Shown: in pieces, positions 17,708 through 27,135 of the stretch
How the letters are laid out: every line of letters starts with the position of its first letter
How positions within the stretch are numbered: the stretch's first letter is position 1
DNA from: Calditrichota bacterium
Lineage (GTDB): Bacteria > Calditrichota > Calditrichia > Calditrichales > J004
Length of the DNA stretch: 64,000 nucleotides
Reading direction: 5' to 3'
NCBI GenBank assembly: GCA_013112635.1
Contig: JABFGF010000003.1
Coordinates: 248,001 to 312,000 of the forward strand
Made by a program: the position numbers and the translations under genes
The notes under the pieces: generated by a model
Database searches by the model: none
Told to the model about the DNA's origin: nothing
The model's input: the letters and a program-made list of their open reading frames with translations, nothing else

Positions 17708-18694
17708 TTAATTAGCTTCCTGAATTTCCTTTTTTGGATTTTCTAAAATTGGCGGCTGCGCAATTTCACTGTATATGGCTGTATTGCCTTTAAATATCTT
17801 CACCCAAAGAATTGTTAATAAAGTTCCTGTTGCAATGGCACAAACCCCTATAAGGCCTGCTTCCGGACCAAAGGCTCCACCAGTCCAAAGTTCGGGGCCT
17901 TTTTGTACAATTATTATTGCCTTTGAATTTCCAACACTTGACATACCACTAACAGGAAAACCAAATATATTCCCCTGGAAAAAATTCCAGGTAATATGAA
18001 CACCAATCGGCAACGCCAGTCTTCCTGTTAAAACAAATCCCGCCCCTAAAAAAATTCCGGCAGCAGCTATATTAATACCAGCAACCAAAGTAGCATTTGG
18101 GTTACTCAAATGCCCGGCACCAAACAGTAATGAAGTGAAAAACCAACTGATTAAAATGGCCCCAGTTGCACCGGTAAATTTGAAGTTTAAACCTTCAGAT
18201 AAATTTGTTAACAGATAACCACGGATGAGAAGTTCCTCATTAATGCCAACACTAATAAAAAGAAATAAATAGATCAGTACGCCTGTAACCGGGAAATTTA
18301 ATGTTTCCATAGAAAAACTATTTTGAGAAATAGTAATCCAGCCCATTGAATATTCAATCAAAAAAATTGAAGCTATTAAAATGATTCCTAAAACCAATCC
18401 AAAGGAGAATTCGACCCACCAGTTTCTGTTTAACTGCAACCCGATATTGGACATATTTCTTTTATCAACAAAACGTGAAATAATCCAAATGCTTAACACG
18501 GTAAGAATTAACCCGGATATTGCCCTAATTATTATATGCTCAAGGGTTGAATCTGCAGGGTTTTGCGGCCGAGGAAAAATATTTCGCAGTGGGATTGATA
18601 TAAAAGACATTGTTACAAATAATAAAAAAATTCGAAATCCGCTTCTAATTCTTCGCTCATTATTATTCCAGAATATATTTTGAATAAATTCCAT
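17708..18694 (-). CDS. CPBP family intramembrane metalloprotease
   Basis: The 328-residue polytopic membrane protein has about eight hydrophobic segments. The CPBP (CAAX protease and bacteriocin-processing) motifs are present in order: NEELLIRGYLL (EExxxR), FGAGHLSN (FxxxH) and HITWNF (HxxxN). These are the proposed zinc/catalytic residues of the Rce1-like fold. Substrate is unknown. It is probably the first gene of an operon with the DUF1801 gene. A second, divergent CPBP protein is at 35316-36236. Confidence 0.9.
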   Translation of the reverse strand: MEFIQNIFWNNNERRIRSGFRIFLLFVTMSFISIPLRNIFPRPQNPADSTLEHIIIRAISGLILTVLSIWIISRFVDKRNMSNIGLQLNRNWWVEFSFGLVLGIILIASIFLIEYSMGWITISQNSFSMETLNFPVTGVLIYLFLFISVGINEELLIRGYLLTNLSEGLNFKFTGATGAILISWFFTSLLFGAGHLSNPNATLVAGINIAAAGIFLGAGFVLTGRLALPIGVHITWNFFQGNIFGFPVSGMSSVGNSKAIIIVQKGPELWTGGAFGPEAGLIGVCAIATGTLLTILWVKIFKGNTAIYSEIAQPPILENPKKEIQEAN

Positions 18695-18923
18695 TTCGTT
18701 TCTCCATTAGTGATCAAATAAAAGAGCATATTTTATCAATGATAAAAATAATCAATCTCACAGTTTTTGTCCATAATTATGATAGCAAGCTGTGCCGAAT
18801 TCGATCTTACCTAAGATTGAAGTTTATTAAACCGAATATGCAGGCATACATCTTTATTATACTAAGAACTTTGTAGTGCCAGTTTAGGCTGGAACAGCTA
18901 CATTAGATAACTAAAGAGCAAAT

Positions 18924-21104
18924 GTGCAAAAAAAGATTCGAAAAATAATAAACACGATTTGGTCAGCGTTACTCAATATTCATGTAAATGAGTATCAATC
19001 CATTGATCTAAAAATTGAAATTAATAAGCTTAATGCTGCTATATTTCTCATTTTTTTAGTTTCTTTACTAAATCTCAAAGACGCATTACAATTCGATAAT
19101 GAACTTTTTTTGGTTATAAAATTAACCAGCAGCCTTTTTTATTTAGTCTTTTTGATGCTTAAACGGGTTCGCTATATTGTGTTAATGAAGACCATGTTAT
19201 ATTTCACCGTTTGTTTTAATATTTTTGTCGCTTCTTTAGCATTTGGTCAGGACGCTAATTATCAAATTTTTTATATTCCGATATTATTTGGCAGCTTTTA
19301 TATTTATAACATAAAAAGCAAAATTGAACTGACCATTAGTTTGGCTATACCGGCAATTGCTCTTTTTTTGCTGCAGATTTGGAATTATGATTTTTTCTTA
19401 AAAATACCCATCACATATGATCAAATCACTACAATTAGTAACAAAAACTTATTCTCTGCCATCATTTCAAGTTTAATTGCAGCCGGATATTTTTCGAACA
19501 TAGCTGAACGACATCGCCAGGACTTATTAAAGGTATCCGAAGACCAGGAAAAACTTAATCTGGATCTAAAATATCAGACGGAGTTATTGCGAAGTATCAC
19601 AGAAAATATTCAGGAAGTATTTTGGGTTCAGGAAAAGGAAAAATTTATTTATATCAGCCCCGCCTTTGAAAAGATATTTGAACGCCCGGTAGAGGCATTT
19701 TATAAAGAGGCATCTTTGTTTTTGACATGTATTGCTCCTGAAGAGCGTGAACGAATCCGCAATATTGCGTTAAGTGATGATTATAGAAATAAAGGAATTT
19801 TTAATGAAAATATGAAGATTGTTACGCCATCCGGTGAAATAAAGTGGATTCATAACCGGACTTTTCCAATTTTCGAAAACGACGAACTGACCAGAATTGT
19901 AGGTATAGCAGAAAATATTACTTTTAGAAAAAAACAAGAACAAGATTTAATTAACGCGCATAAACAGGCAATTGCTGCTGCAAAGGCAAAATCAGAGTTT
20001 CTATCAATTATGAGCCACGAAATTCGCACACCAATGAATGCGGTTGTTGGAATGACTCACTTGCTGCTTTCCGGGAATCCGCGAGAAGATCAGGTTGATT
20101 CTTTGAAAACATTGCAGTTTTCATCAGAAAATTTATTAGCCCTAATAAATGATATATTGGATTTTAGCAAAATTGAAGCAGGTAAAATTGAGATTGAGTC
20201 TGTCGATTTTAATTTAGAACGCATGCTGGTAAGCTTAAAAAAATCGGCTGAATTTTTGGCTATTGAAAAACATATAGCAATGGAATTGTCGGTCGATGAT
20301 CGATTGCCGGAAGCTTTTGTTGGCGATGTGGTCCGTTTAACACAAATTTTAAATAATTTGGTTATAAATGCAGTCAAGTTTACAAATAAGGGTTCAGTAA
20401 CTATTAAAGTGGAGCTTGTTGAGGAGAAAAAGAAAGCATATCTGGTTAAATTTTCTGTAATTGATACAGGAATAGGAATACCAAAAGAAAAACAGAAAAA
20501 AATATTTCAGCGTTTTACACAGGCATTTTCCGAAACAACAAGAAAATTTGGAGGAACTGGATTAGGCTTAACAATAACGAAACGTCTTTTGGAAATTCAG
20601 GGAAGCAAAATTGAACTGAAGAGTGAAGAGGGCAAAGGATCAAATTTTTTCTTTATTCTAAAATTAAGAAAATCTGAAAATATATCTGATTCCCGAAAAG
20701 AAAGTGACAATCAAACCGGGCACAATTTAAAAGGTCTTAAAGTACTATTGGTTGAAGATAATCGAATTAATAGTTTGGTTGCAATGCGCTTTTTACAGAA
20801 ATGGGAAATTGAAGTTGAAACAGCAGAAAATGGCGAAGATGCTATTGGCCTGGTATTAGAAAAAAAATATGATGTTGTTTTGATGGATTTGCATATGCCT
20901 GTGATGGATGGGTTTAGGGCTACCGAAATAATCAGAAAACATTCGAATTCTGATATTGCAACAGTTCCTATAATTGCACTAACAGCCGATGCTTTATCTG
21001 ACGTACGTGAGCATGTTTTTAAGGTAGGTATGGATGGATATGTAACAAAACCTTTTGATCCGGAAAACTTATTTAAGATACTTGCCCGATATTCTGCAAA
21101 TTGA
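18924..21104 (+). CDS. PAS-containing hybrid sensor histidine kinase with receiver domain
   Basis: The 726-residue protein starts at GTG (18924). The ATG two bases earlier is out of frame and soon stops. AAAGAG precedes it. About six membrane helices (35-195) form the sensor. A PAS domain follows (about 220-335, ending GIAENITFRKK), then HisKA with SHEIRTP (His365), HATPase with NLVINAVKF, DTGIGIP and GGTGLGLT, and a C-terminal receiver with Asp655 (LMDLHMPVMDG). Phosphotransfer probably runs from His365 to Asp655 and then to an unlinked Hpt or regulator. No partner gene adjoins; the downstream gene is convergent, 9 bases away. Confidence 0.93.
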   Translation: MQKKIRKIINTIWSALLNIHVNEYQSIDLKIEINKLNAAIFLIFLVSLLNLKDALQFDNELFLVIKLTSSLFYLVFLMLKRVRYIVLMKTMLYFTVCFNIFVASLAFGQDANYQIFYIPILFGSFYIYNIKSKIELTISLAIPAIALFLLQIWNYDFFLKIPITYDQITTISNKNLFSAIISSLIAAGYFSNIAERHRQDLLKVSEDQEKLNLDLKYQTELLRSITENIQEVFWVQEKEKFIYISPAFEKIFERPVEAFYKEASLFLTCIAPEERERIRNIALSDDYRNKGIFNENMKIVTPSGEIKWIHNRTFPIFENDELTRIVGIAENITFRKKQEQDLINAHKQAIAAAKAKSEFLSIMSHEIRTPMNAVVGMTHLLLSGNPREDQVDSLKTLQFSSENLLALINDILDFSKIEAGKIEIESVDFNLERMLVSLKKSAEFLAIEKHIAMELSVDDRLPEAFVGDVVRLTQILNNLVINAVKFTNKGSVTIKVELVEEKKKAYLVKFSVIDTGIGIPKEKQKKIFQRFTQAFSETTRKFGGTGLGLTITKRLLEIQGSKIELKSEEGKGSNFFFILKLRKSENISDSRKESDNQTGHNLKGLKVLLVEDNRINSLVAMRFLQKWEIEVETAENGEDAIGLVLEKKYDVVLMDLHMPVMDGFRATEIIRKHSNSDIATVPIIALTADALSDVREHVFKVGMDGYVTKPFDPENLFKILARYSAN

Positions 21105-21113
21105 ATTCTATTA

Positions 21114-21692
21114 TTATTTCTTGTTATTTCTTAATAGAGGAACTTTCAAATTCTCCTCGCATGATTGGATTAAAATCTGCAACCGCCTTAACTTAGTTTC
21201 TTCTTTTTTTGCGCTAACAATCCAGTGAATAGTGGCCTTTTTATAAGATGGTGCCAACTCTTTATAAAATTTATAAGCCTTTATATTTACTTTGATTTTA
21301 TTTTCATATTCTGCAGGAAGTTTTTTTACTTTTTGTTCATAGGAAGAATGTTCAGATTTTGTTTTGTCCCGCAAATTGAATACTTCTAAACCTGCTTCTG
21401 TGATTAACCCTTTTTTTTGCAAGACTTCCATCTTTTTCAGGTTAACAGCACTCCAATGGCTTTTTGGGTTTCTTGGCGTGAAACGGATTTTATAGCTTTT
21501 ATCATCAACCGATTTTCGGATTCCATCAATCCAACCAAAACAAAGTGCCTCATCTACGGATTGTGACCAATCAATGCTTTCAATTCCGGTGGCTTTTTTA
21601 TAATATCCCACCCATATTTCTTTTACGTGTTCATGGTTTTCCTCAAACCATTTTCGCAGGTCTGATTGAGTCGGAAAAAAAATAGTCTTCAT
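21114..21692 (-). CDS. YdeI/OmpD-associated family protein
   Basis: The 192-residue protein matches the YdeI/OmdA-like family: FFPTQSDLRKWFEENHEHVKEIWVGYYKK, then SVDEALCFGWIDGIRKSVDD, then RFTPRNPKSHWSAVNLKK. The C-terminal helix region AYKFYKELAPSYKKATIHWIVSAKKEETKLRRL is the typical bacteriocin-protection-like tail. Some homologues affect resistance to cationic peptides, but the biochemical role is not known. It converges with the hybrid kinase and is followed upstream by a DUF1801-like gene, a pairing that is common for these two families. Confidence 0.85.
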   Translation of the reverse strand: MKTIFFPTQSDLRKWFEENHEHVKEIWVGYYKKATGIESIDWSQSVDEALCFGWIDGIRKSVDDKSYKIRFTPRNPKSHWSAVNLKKMEVLQKKGLITEAGLEVFNLRDKTKSEHSSYEQKVKKLPAEYENKIKVNIKAYKFYKELAPSYKKATIHWIVSAKKEETKLRRLQILIQSCEENLKVPLLRNNKK

Positions 21693-21774
21693 TTTATCAA
21701 TTTTGTTAAACCTAAAAAATTACTGTTTTTGCTTAATTGTGGTATTATTTGATTTGCGAATTTGGCTATCAATC

Positions 21775-22146
21775 CTAAATCAGTTCATCTTTCAAATACA
21801 ATTCTACTCCCTTATTTACCATTTTCCGGATATCATTTTCCAGCTCAACATCCATTTTTTTAATGTGAAAACAGCTTTTTCCTTTCAGGCATTTTCTCAG
21901 GTTTGAAGATATGTTTTCAAAGTCACTCACATGCGTATAAATAGGAAAATAATAAAGACGGATGTCCTTTGGTTTGGGTACAACGCTGCCAAAATAGTAG
22001 CCATCAACTTTTTGTTTGCCCTGCATGGCTTCTTTAGTACCGCTTACTTTGAAGTTGGTTTCAGATTCAATTTCAATTTTTAAGGGTGGAATATGTTCTT
22101 TAAAAATGGCAATAAGTTTTTGTTGAATAATCTTTAATTCGTCCAT
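21775..22146 (-). CDS. DUF1801-like small protein
   Basis: The 123-residue protein starts at the ATG at 22146, preceded by AAGAGA. An earlier in-frame start at 22206 would add 20 residues that lie inside the preceding coding sequence. It shares with the protein at 17275 the block GKSCFHIKK plus a terminal helix, and the general alpha/beta order of YdhG-like proteins, but is diverged in the N-terminal half (EIESETNFKVSGTKEAMQG). Function unknown. It lies between an NTF2-like lipoprotein gene and the YdeI-like gene on the same strand. Confidence 0.7.
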   Translation of the reverse strand: MDELKIIQQKLIAIFKEHIPPLKIEIESETNFKVSGTKEAMQGKQKVDGYYFGSVVPKPKDIRLYYFPIYTHVSDFENISSNLRKCLKGKSCFHIKKMDVELENDIRKMVNKGVELYLKDELI

Positions 22147-22154
22147 ATTTTCTC

Positions 22155-22622
22155 TTAGGGTTTTGTTTTTTCTATAGAACTGGCGTGATCCATTATAACA
22201 AACCAATGCCCATCAATTCTTTTTAAAACATAGCTAACTGCCATCTTGTTAAAATATGGTTTTCCATTTCTATCTGGTTCTTTATACATCACTTCAACAA
22301 GTGCAAATCCTATATTTTCTTCAACTTCCGCATGCAGAATTTTAGTTTCAAATGTCCAGCTTGCATCCTGAAACCATTCCGTATGCATTTTAATAAAACC
22401 GGAATTTGATTTTGACGGGGTTGAGCTTGGCAGGATTAAGTAAATGTCATCTTGTTTGCTTAAGGTCCTATTAAGTGCTTCAATATCTCTATCGCTCACG
22501 GCCTTCAAATGTTTTTCCAATGTTGAAATGAAATCTTTTTTATTGGATAGGTCGACTTCAGCTGTGCAGCAGAAGAGAAGCAGAACAGCCGATAGAAAGG
22601 TTCCGGCGGTTTTAGTCATCAA
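22155..22622 (-). CDS. NTF2-like (SnoaL/DUF4440-type) lipoprotein
   Basis: The 155-residue protein has an N-terminal lipoprotein signal (MMTKTAGTFLSAVLLLFCC). The rest is an NTF2-like cone: a helix HLKAVSDRDIEALNRTLS, the block GFIKMHTEWFQDASWTFE, then strands with GFALVEVMYKE, AVSYVLKRIDGHWFVIMDHAS. The end KRIDGHWFVIMD is typical of DUF4440-like proteins. These bind small ligands or assist hydrolysis; the function here is unknown. Its start overlaps the end of the symporter gene by 11 bases, so it is translationally coupled to it. Confidence 0.82.
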   Translation of the reverse strand: MMTKTAGTFLSAVLLLFCCTAEVDLSNKKDFISTLEKHLKAVSDRDIEALNRTLSKQDDIYLILPSSTPSKSNSGFIKMHTEWFQDASWTFETKILHAEVEENIGFALVEVMYKEPDRNGKPYFNKMAVSYVLKRIDGHWFVIMDHASSIEKTKP

Positions 22623-23907
22623 AGTTTACCTTACCTAATTGGTTTTCTGTGGCGGCAACTGTTATTGCAACCGTTGCATCACCCGTTACATTTGTTACAG
22701 TCCGGCACATATCTAAAATTCTGTCCACACCAAGAATTAAGGCAATGCCGGCACTTGGTACATTAATAGCCTCCAGAATAATTACAAGCATAATAATGCC
22801 TGCACCGGGCACAGCCGCTGTACCAATCGAAGCCAAAACTGCTGTTAGTACGATTGTAATTTGGGCGCCAAGAGATAAATCCATACCTAAAGTTTGTGCA
22901 ATAAATACGGCAGCGACTGCCTGGTAAAGCGCAGTGCCATCCATGTTTATGGTTGCGCCAAGCGGCAGGACAAAAGAGGAAACTTCTTCGGACACGCCAA
23001 GATTGTTTTCACAACGCTCCATGGTAACGGGCAATGTTGCACCGGATGAGCTTGTTGAAAATGCAAGCAACTGGGCCGGAGAAATACCTTTTATAAAATT
23101 GATGATTTTCATTGGCGTAAAAAGTTTTAAGATAGACGGGTAGATAACAACACTTTGAAAAATGAGGCCAAGTATTACAACGATGGAATAAAATCCTAAT
23201 GCTCCCAATAGTTCAACAACTTGTGCCATATTATCTTTGGCGATCGAGTTTATTGTATCGGCAATCAGGGCAAATACCCCAATCGGCGCCATCAGCATAA
23301 TCATGTCTACCATTTTTATTACTACATCATTCAGCCCTTCAAATACGCTTAACAAAGCTTTGCCGGCTTCACCTTTAACCTGGATTATTCCAATTCCCAG
23401 GAAAATGGCAAAGAACACAACCTGCAGCATATTTCGATTGCTGCCTGCCGCGCTAAAGATATTGTCGGGAACCATATCTACAAGCGGTTGCAATGGTCCG
23501 CGTTCTTTTACTTTTTCAGCAGTGGCCTCTTTACTTTGTACTTCCGTCTGGTAAGTAGCCTGTAGTTTGTCGCGCATTTCCACCGGAACACTTTTACCCG
23601 GATTAAAAAGGTTTACAATCAAAAGTCCTATTGTTACAGAAACGATGGTTGTGGAAATATAGATGGCAATTGTTTTCCCGCCAATTCGTGATAACTTTTT
23701 CAAATCGGACAAGGAAGCAACGCCTGAAACCAAAGAACCCAAAACCAATGGAATAGCAATCAGTTTTAACAGGTTGATAAATATCTTTCCAAAGGGCGCA
23801 ATCCAGTCAGAAGTAAATGAACCCCATCCGTTGAAGGCGGCAATAATACCAAAAATTAATCCCAATACCATGCCAATAATAATCTGCCAATGCAGTTTCA
23901 GTTTCAT
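22612..23907 (-). CDS. Dicarboxylate/amino acid:cation symporter (DAACS family)
   Basis: The 431-residue membrane transporter is of the GltP/DctA type. It takes up an acidic amino acid or C4-dicarboxylate with Na+ or H+. Family marks are the serine-rich re-entrant loop STSSSGATLPVTM, then LPLGATINMDGTALYQAVAAVFIAQ, the second hairpin GTAAVPGAGIIML, and DRILDMCRTVTNVTGD near the end, where the substrate-binding Asp/Arg region lies. GGAGAAAG precedes the ATG. The specific substrate cannot be told from sequence. An NTF2-like lipoprotein gene overlaps its 3' end. Confidence 0.94.
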   Translation of the reverse strand: MKLKLHWQIIIGMVLGLIFGIIAAFNGWGSFTSDWIAPFGKIFINLLKLIAIPLVLGSLVSGVASLSDLKKLSRIGGKTIAIYISTTIVSVTIGLLIVNLFNPGKSVPVEMRDKLQATYQTEVQSKEATAEKVKERGPLQPLVDMVPDNIFSAAGSNRNMLQVVFFAIFLGIGIIQVKGEAGKALLSVFEGLNDVVIKMVDMIMLMAPIGVFALIADTINSIAKDNMAQVVELLGALGFYSIVVILGLIFQSVVIYPSILKLFTPMKIINFIKGISPAQLLAFSTSSSGATLPVTMERCENNLGVSEEVSSFVLPLGATINMDGTALYQAVAAVFIAQTLGMDLSLGAQITIVLTAVLASIGTAAVPGAGIIMLVIILEAINVPSAGIALILGVDRILDMCRTVTNVTGDATVAITVAATENQLGKVNFDD

Positions 23908-24104
23908 AAACTTTCTCCGGGAAAGTGGTGGGTGAGGAATAAATAAATGAGTTCAATTATAAGGAAATCAAACAATAACTACAAAATTGCAGTATTGATG
24001 AATAAAAAATCCATTCATCCTTCTAAACAAACCGTTTGTCGCAAAACCGGTGATTACTCATTATTAAATGATATATTCTTTTCAAACAAAACGGAGGAAT
24101 GAAT

Positions 24105-25208
24105 ATGTATAAATTAATTTTATTTTTTAGTCTACTGTTTAGCGCAAGCTTTTTATATGCGCAAACAGCAAAAGCGGATTACCAATTTGGAGAGGCCGTT
24201 TATATAAATGATGGAGATTCACTCAGTTCAGATTTGTTTTTTTTCGGACGTACTCTGGAATATTCTGCTTTCTCCAGCAATGATGTTGTTGGTGCCGGGC
24301 AAAGTGTGCATATTTCCGGCACAGTTGGTGATGACCTTTATGCCGGCGGGGAAACGGTTAGAATTGACGGAACAGTTGAGGATGGTGTTTTAATTTGGGC
24401 CAAAGAAATAATTGTTTCTGGAGTTATTAAAGGCGATGCCCGGCTTTGGGGAGGAAACGTTCATATAATGGAAGGCGCAGAGATTTTTGGTGATACCTAT
24501 GTTGGAACCGGTGGTTTGAGAATTGACAAAGCCATATTGCATGGAAATTTAAAAGGCGGTTCCTACACAATCCATCTAAACGGTGAGATTGCAGGTGATA
24601 TTGAATATGGGGCTGGAGCTGCACCATACTTTGGCGAAAACTTTAAATCCAGCGGTAAAGCAAGCTTTGTATTAAAGCGCGAGCCAGGTACAGAAATGGG
24701 GAATGCCCCGGCTAACTTGGAAATTATATTAAAGCCTGAACCACGTTTTTTTGGAAAAGGGGCATTTTACTGGTTTTTGGTCTCAGCTTTTGTAATTGGT
24801 GCCTTAATTATAGCCCTGTTTGGACAGTTTTATCAGCATGTTTCGGAAATTGGTCAGAACAAAACTTTGGTTGGATTGGGTACCGGTTTTGTTTTTACAG
24901 TTGCGTTTCCATTTATTGTACTGTTTAGTATCTTGTTTTTACCGATGGCCTTTATCCTTGGAGCACTATATTTGATAATTTTATATCTGGCAAAAATAAT
25001 GGCTGCATTTATTTTTGGCTCATTTATTTCAAAAACTATATTTAAAAAAGAAATGAATCCTTATTTGAGCTTTGCAATCGGTTTGGTCATTTTAAGCCTA
25101 CTATACCAAATTCCATTTTTAGGAGGAGTAGTATTTGTGGCTGCATTTCTTTTAGGAAGTGGCGCCTTATTAATGTACTTCTGGCAATTGAGAAAGGCTG
25201 CAGTTTAA
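24105..25208 (+). CDS. Exported bactofilin-like protein with C-terminal membrane domain
   Basis: The protein has 367 residues from the ATG at 24105. The ATG at 24099 is only one base after GGAGGA and is less likely. A signal peptide (MYKLILFFSLLFSASFLYAQ) is followed by a polymer-forming (bactofilin-like) right-handed beta-helix at about 50-165, with short repeats such as SGTVGDDLYAGGETVRIDGTVEDG. About four membrane helices fill 215-360. With this topology the helix domain would face the periplasm, unlike ordinary cytoplasmic bactofilins. The LytS-type kinase gene follows after 51 bases. Confidence 0.85.
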   Translation: MYKLILFFSLLFSASFLYAQTAKADYQFGEAVYINDGDSLSSDLFFFGRTLEYSAFSSNDVVGAGQSVHISGTVGDDLYAGGETVRIDGTVEDGVLIWAKEIIVSGVIKGDARLWGGNVHIMEGAEIFGDTYVGTGGLRIDKAILHGNLKGGSYTIHLNGEIAGDIEYGAGAAPYFGENFKSSGKASFVLKREPGTEMGNAPANLEIILKPEPRFFGKGAFYWFLVSAFVIGALIIALFGQFYQHVSEIGQNKTLVGLGTGFVFTVAFPFIVLFSILFLPMAFILGALYLIILYLAKIMAAFIFGSFISKTIFKKEMNPYLSFAIGLVILSLLYQIPFLGGVVFVAAFLLGSGALLMYFWQLRKAAV

Positions 25209-25259
25209 AGAGACTATAAATATTAACTTAGGTCTTCATCTAAAAGAGAAAATGATTTT

Positions 25260-26360
25260 ATGTCATTCTTAAAACAAAACTGGATCTGGACAATCCCCGC
25301 ATTAATTTTGTGGGGATTGTTTTCTCTTTTTTTTGCCAGAAACAATCCTGATGGCTTTATACTTTTCCGGGGTTTTCTTTTCTCATTTTCTATTACGGCG
25401 GCTTTATTTTTTATTCAAACGAAGCTAGTTCCAAAGCTTGCCAATTTCTCACTTGCGGGACAGATTTTTTTTAAAACTGTTTTGTATATTGTTTCGATAC
25501 TGGCAACGGTTTCCCTGGTTTTTATTCTTTTTGCTTTTTATTCTCTCTCTGAAGAATTAATAATTGGTGAAATGATTGTTCGTTTTGCAAACACAGTAAC
25601 ACTCATTTTGTTGTCTCCATTTTCTGAAGTCTCAACCGGGGATTTTATTCCTCAAAGAATTGAATATTTGTTTTATATTCTGATTTTCTCATTTGTAATA
25701 ATTGGATTGGGTAGTGTGTTGATCAGTTTTATCCAAACACGTTGGACACATGATAGAAATGTTGCTCAAATTAATGAAGCACAGATAAAGGTTTTGCAGA
25801 CCCAGATTCAACCCCATTTTTTATTTAACACACTCAGTACAATTGTTTCTTTAGTTCGTGAAAATCCTGCAAAAGCGGAAGAGTTGCTTCTGGACTTTTC
25901 AGATTTCTATCGTTTTAGTTTTGGAGCAATGGAGCGTAAAACGATTACTTTAAATGAGGAAGTTGTTTTCATAACAAATTATTTAAGTCTGTTAAAAGCT
26001 CGTTTTGGGGATTTTCTTACTTGGGAGATTCAATTGGATGACCAATGCAAAAAAACTGAATTACCTGTTATGATTTTACAACCTATTGTAGAAAACGCCA
26101 TCAAACATGGCTGGCAGGAAAAAAAAGAACACTTTGAAATATTGCTACAATGTGCAAAAAATAAAAATAACTTTGAGATAACCATCCGGGATAACGGTAT
26201 TGGATTTCATTTAGATACCAGGAAAGATTTCCCACCCCGAGGACATGCCCTTTATTTGATCCGGCAAAGACTGACTTATTTTTATCACCAGAAAAACTTA
26301 ATTAAATTTCAGTCGTTTCCGGATAAAGGCACAACAATAAAAATAAACATTCCGGCTTAA
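25260..26360 (+). CDS. LytS/YehU-type sensor histidine kinase
   Basis: The 366-residue protein has about four membrane helices (10-160), a short coiled linker and the His_kinase (PF06580-type) domain, with phosphoacceptor His186 in QIQPHFLFNTLSTI. The ATP-binding part has PVMILQPIVENAIKHGW and IRDNGIGF. No extracytoplasmic sensor domain is visible, so the signal is probably read in or near the membrane. It is followed after four bases by its LytTR response regulator and is surely co-transcribed with it. Confidence 0.94.
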   Translation: MSFLKQNWIWTIPALILWGLFSLFFARNNPDGFILFRGFLFSFSITAALFFIQTKLVPKLANFSLAGQIFFKTVLYIVSILATVSLVFILFAFYSLSEELIIGEMIVRFANTVTLILLSPFSEVSTGDFIPQRIEYLFYILIFSFVIIGLGSVLISFIQTRWTHDRNVAQINEAQIKVLQTQIQPHFLFNTLSTIVSLVRENPAKAEELLLDFSDFYRFSFGAMERKTITLNEEVVFITNYLSLLKARFGDFLTWEIQLDDQCKKTELPVMILQPIVENAIKHGWQEKKEHFEILLQCAKNKNNFEITIRDNGIGFHLDTRKDFPPRGHALYLIRQRLTYFYHQKNLIKFQSFPDKGTTIKINIPA

Positions 26361-26364
26361 TAAA

Positions 26365-27111
26365 ATGATTACATGTATTATCATCGAAGATGAAGCGCCT
26401 TCGCGCAAACGGTTAAAAACTTTTGTGGAGCAGAATGATGCACTGGATTTAATGGATGAAGCAGAAAATGCTATAGATGCTATCCAGAAAATAAATGAAC
26501 AAAAACCACAATTAATATTTTTGGATGTCCAATTACCTGATCTAACAGGTTTGGATATTTTAAAGGTAATTAAACACAATCCATTTGTAATTTTTACAAC
26601 TGCTTATGACCAGTATGCGCTAAATGCATTTCAAAATAATGCCATCGATTTTTTGCTAAAACCATTCTCTCAGGATAATTTTAACAAAGCGATAAACAAG
26701 CTAAAGGAAAAGTTACAACTTACTCCAAACCTGGTTACTGAAATGAGCCGGTTTTTAGAACAAGCCAGGATTCAGTCTAATGTGTTGACCCGCATTCCGG
26801 CAAAAGTTGGAGAAAAAATATTTATACTAAATGTTCAGGAAATTCTATATTTTAAAAGTAAAGACAAAGTTGTTTTTGCCCATTTAAAAAGTGATTATTT
26901 CATTATTAATTACACACTTGATGAACTACAGGAGCGTTTGAATAATGAGCAATTTTTTAGAATTCATCGTTCCACAATTGTAAATCTGGATTTTGTCCGG
27001 ACTATAGAACCCTTCGGCGCAGGAACGTATTTAATGTATTTAAAAGACAAATCAGAACTACAAATAAGCCGCAATGCAGCACGCGAAATTCGTGCAAAAC
27101 TGGATTGGTAA
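26365..27111 (+). CDS. LytTR-type response regulator
   Basis: The 248-residue protein has a receiver domain at 1-120 with phosphorylation site Asp54 (LIFLDVQLPDL), acidic pocket EDE at 8-10 and the Lys in FLLKPFSQ. A LytTR DNA-binding domain follows at about 140-245: IPAKVGEKIFILNVQEILYFKS, then FFRIHRSTIVNLDFV and LQISRNAAREIR. It should control transcription on a signal from the kinase encoded just upstream. The bactofilin-like gene two positions upstream and the sugar dehydrogenase gene after it are candidate targets by proximity. Confidence 0.95.
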   Translation: MITCIIIEDEAPSRKRLKTFVEQNDALDLMDEAENAIDAIQKINEQKPQLIFLDVQLPDLTGLDILKVIKHNPFVIFTTAYDQYALNAFQNNAIDFLLKPFSQDNFNKAINKLKEKLQLTPNLVTEMSRFLEQARIQSNVLTRIPAKVGEKIFILNVQEILYFKSKDKVVFAHLKSDYFIINYTLDELQERLNNEQFFRIHRSTIVNLDFVRTIEPFGAGTYLMYLKDKSELQISRNAAREIRAKLDW

Positions 27112-27135
27112 AAGTTAAAATAGTAATGAGGTAAT

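Noticed and set aside
18922-18948. ATG start for the hybrid kinase two bases before the GTG
   Set aside because: That ATG is out of frame and meets a stop after eight codons.
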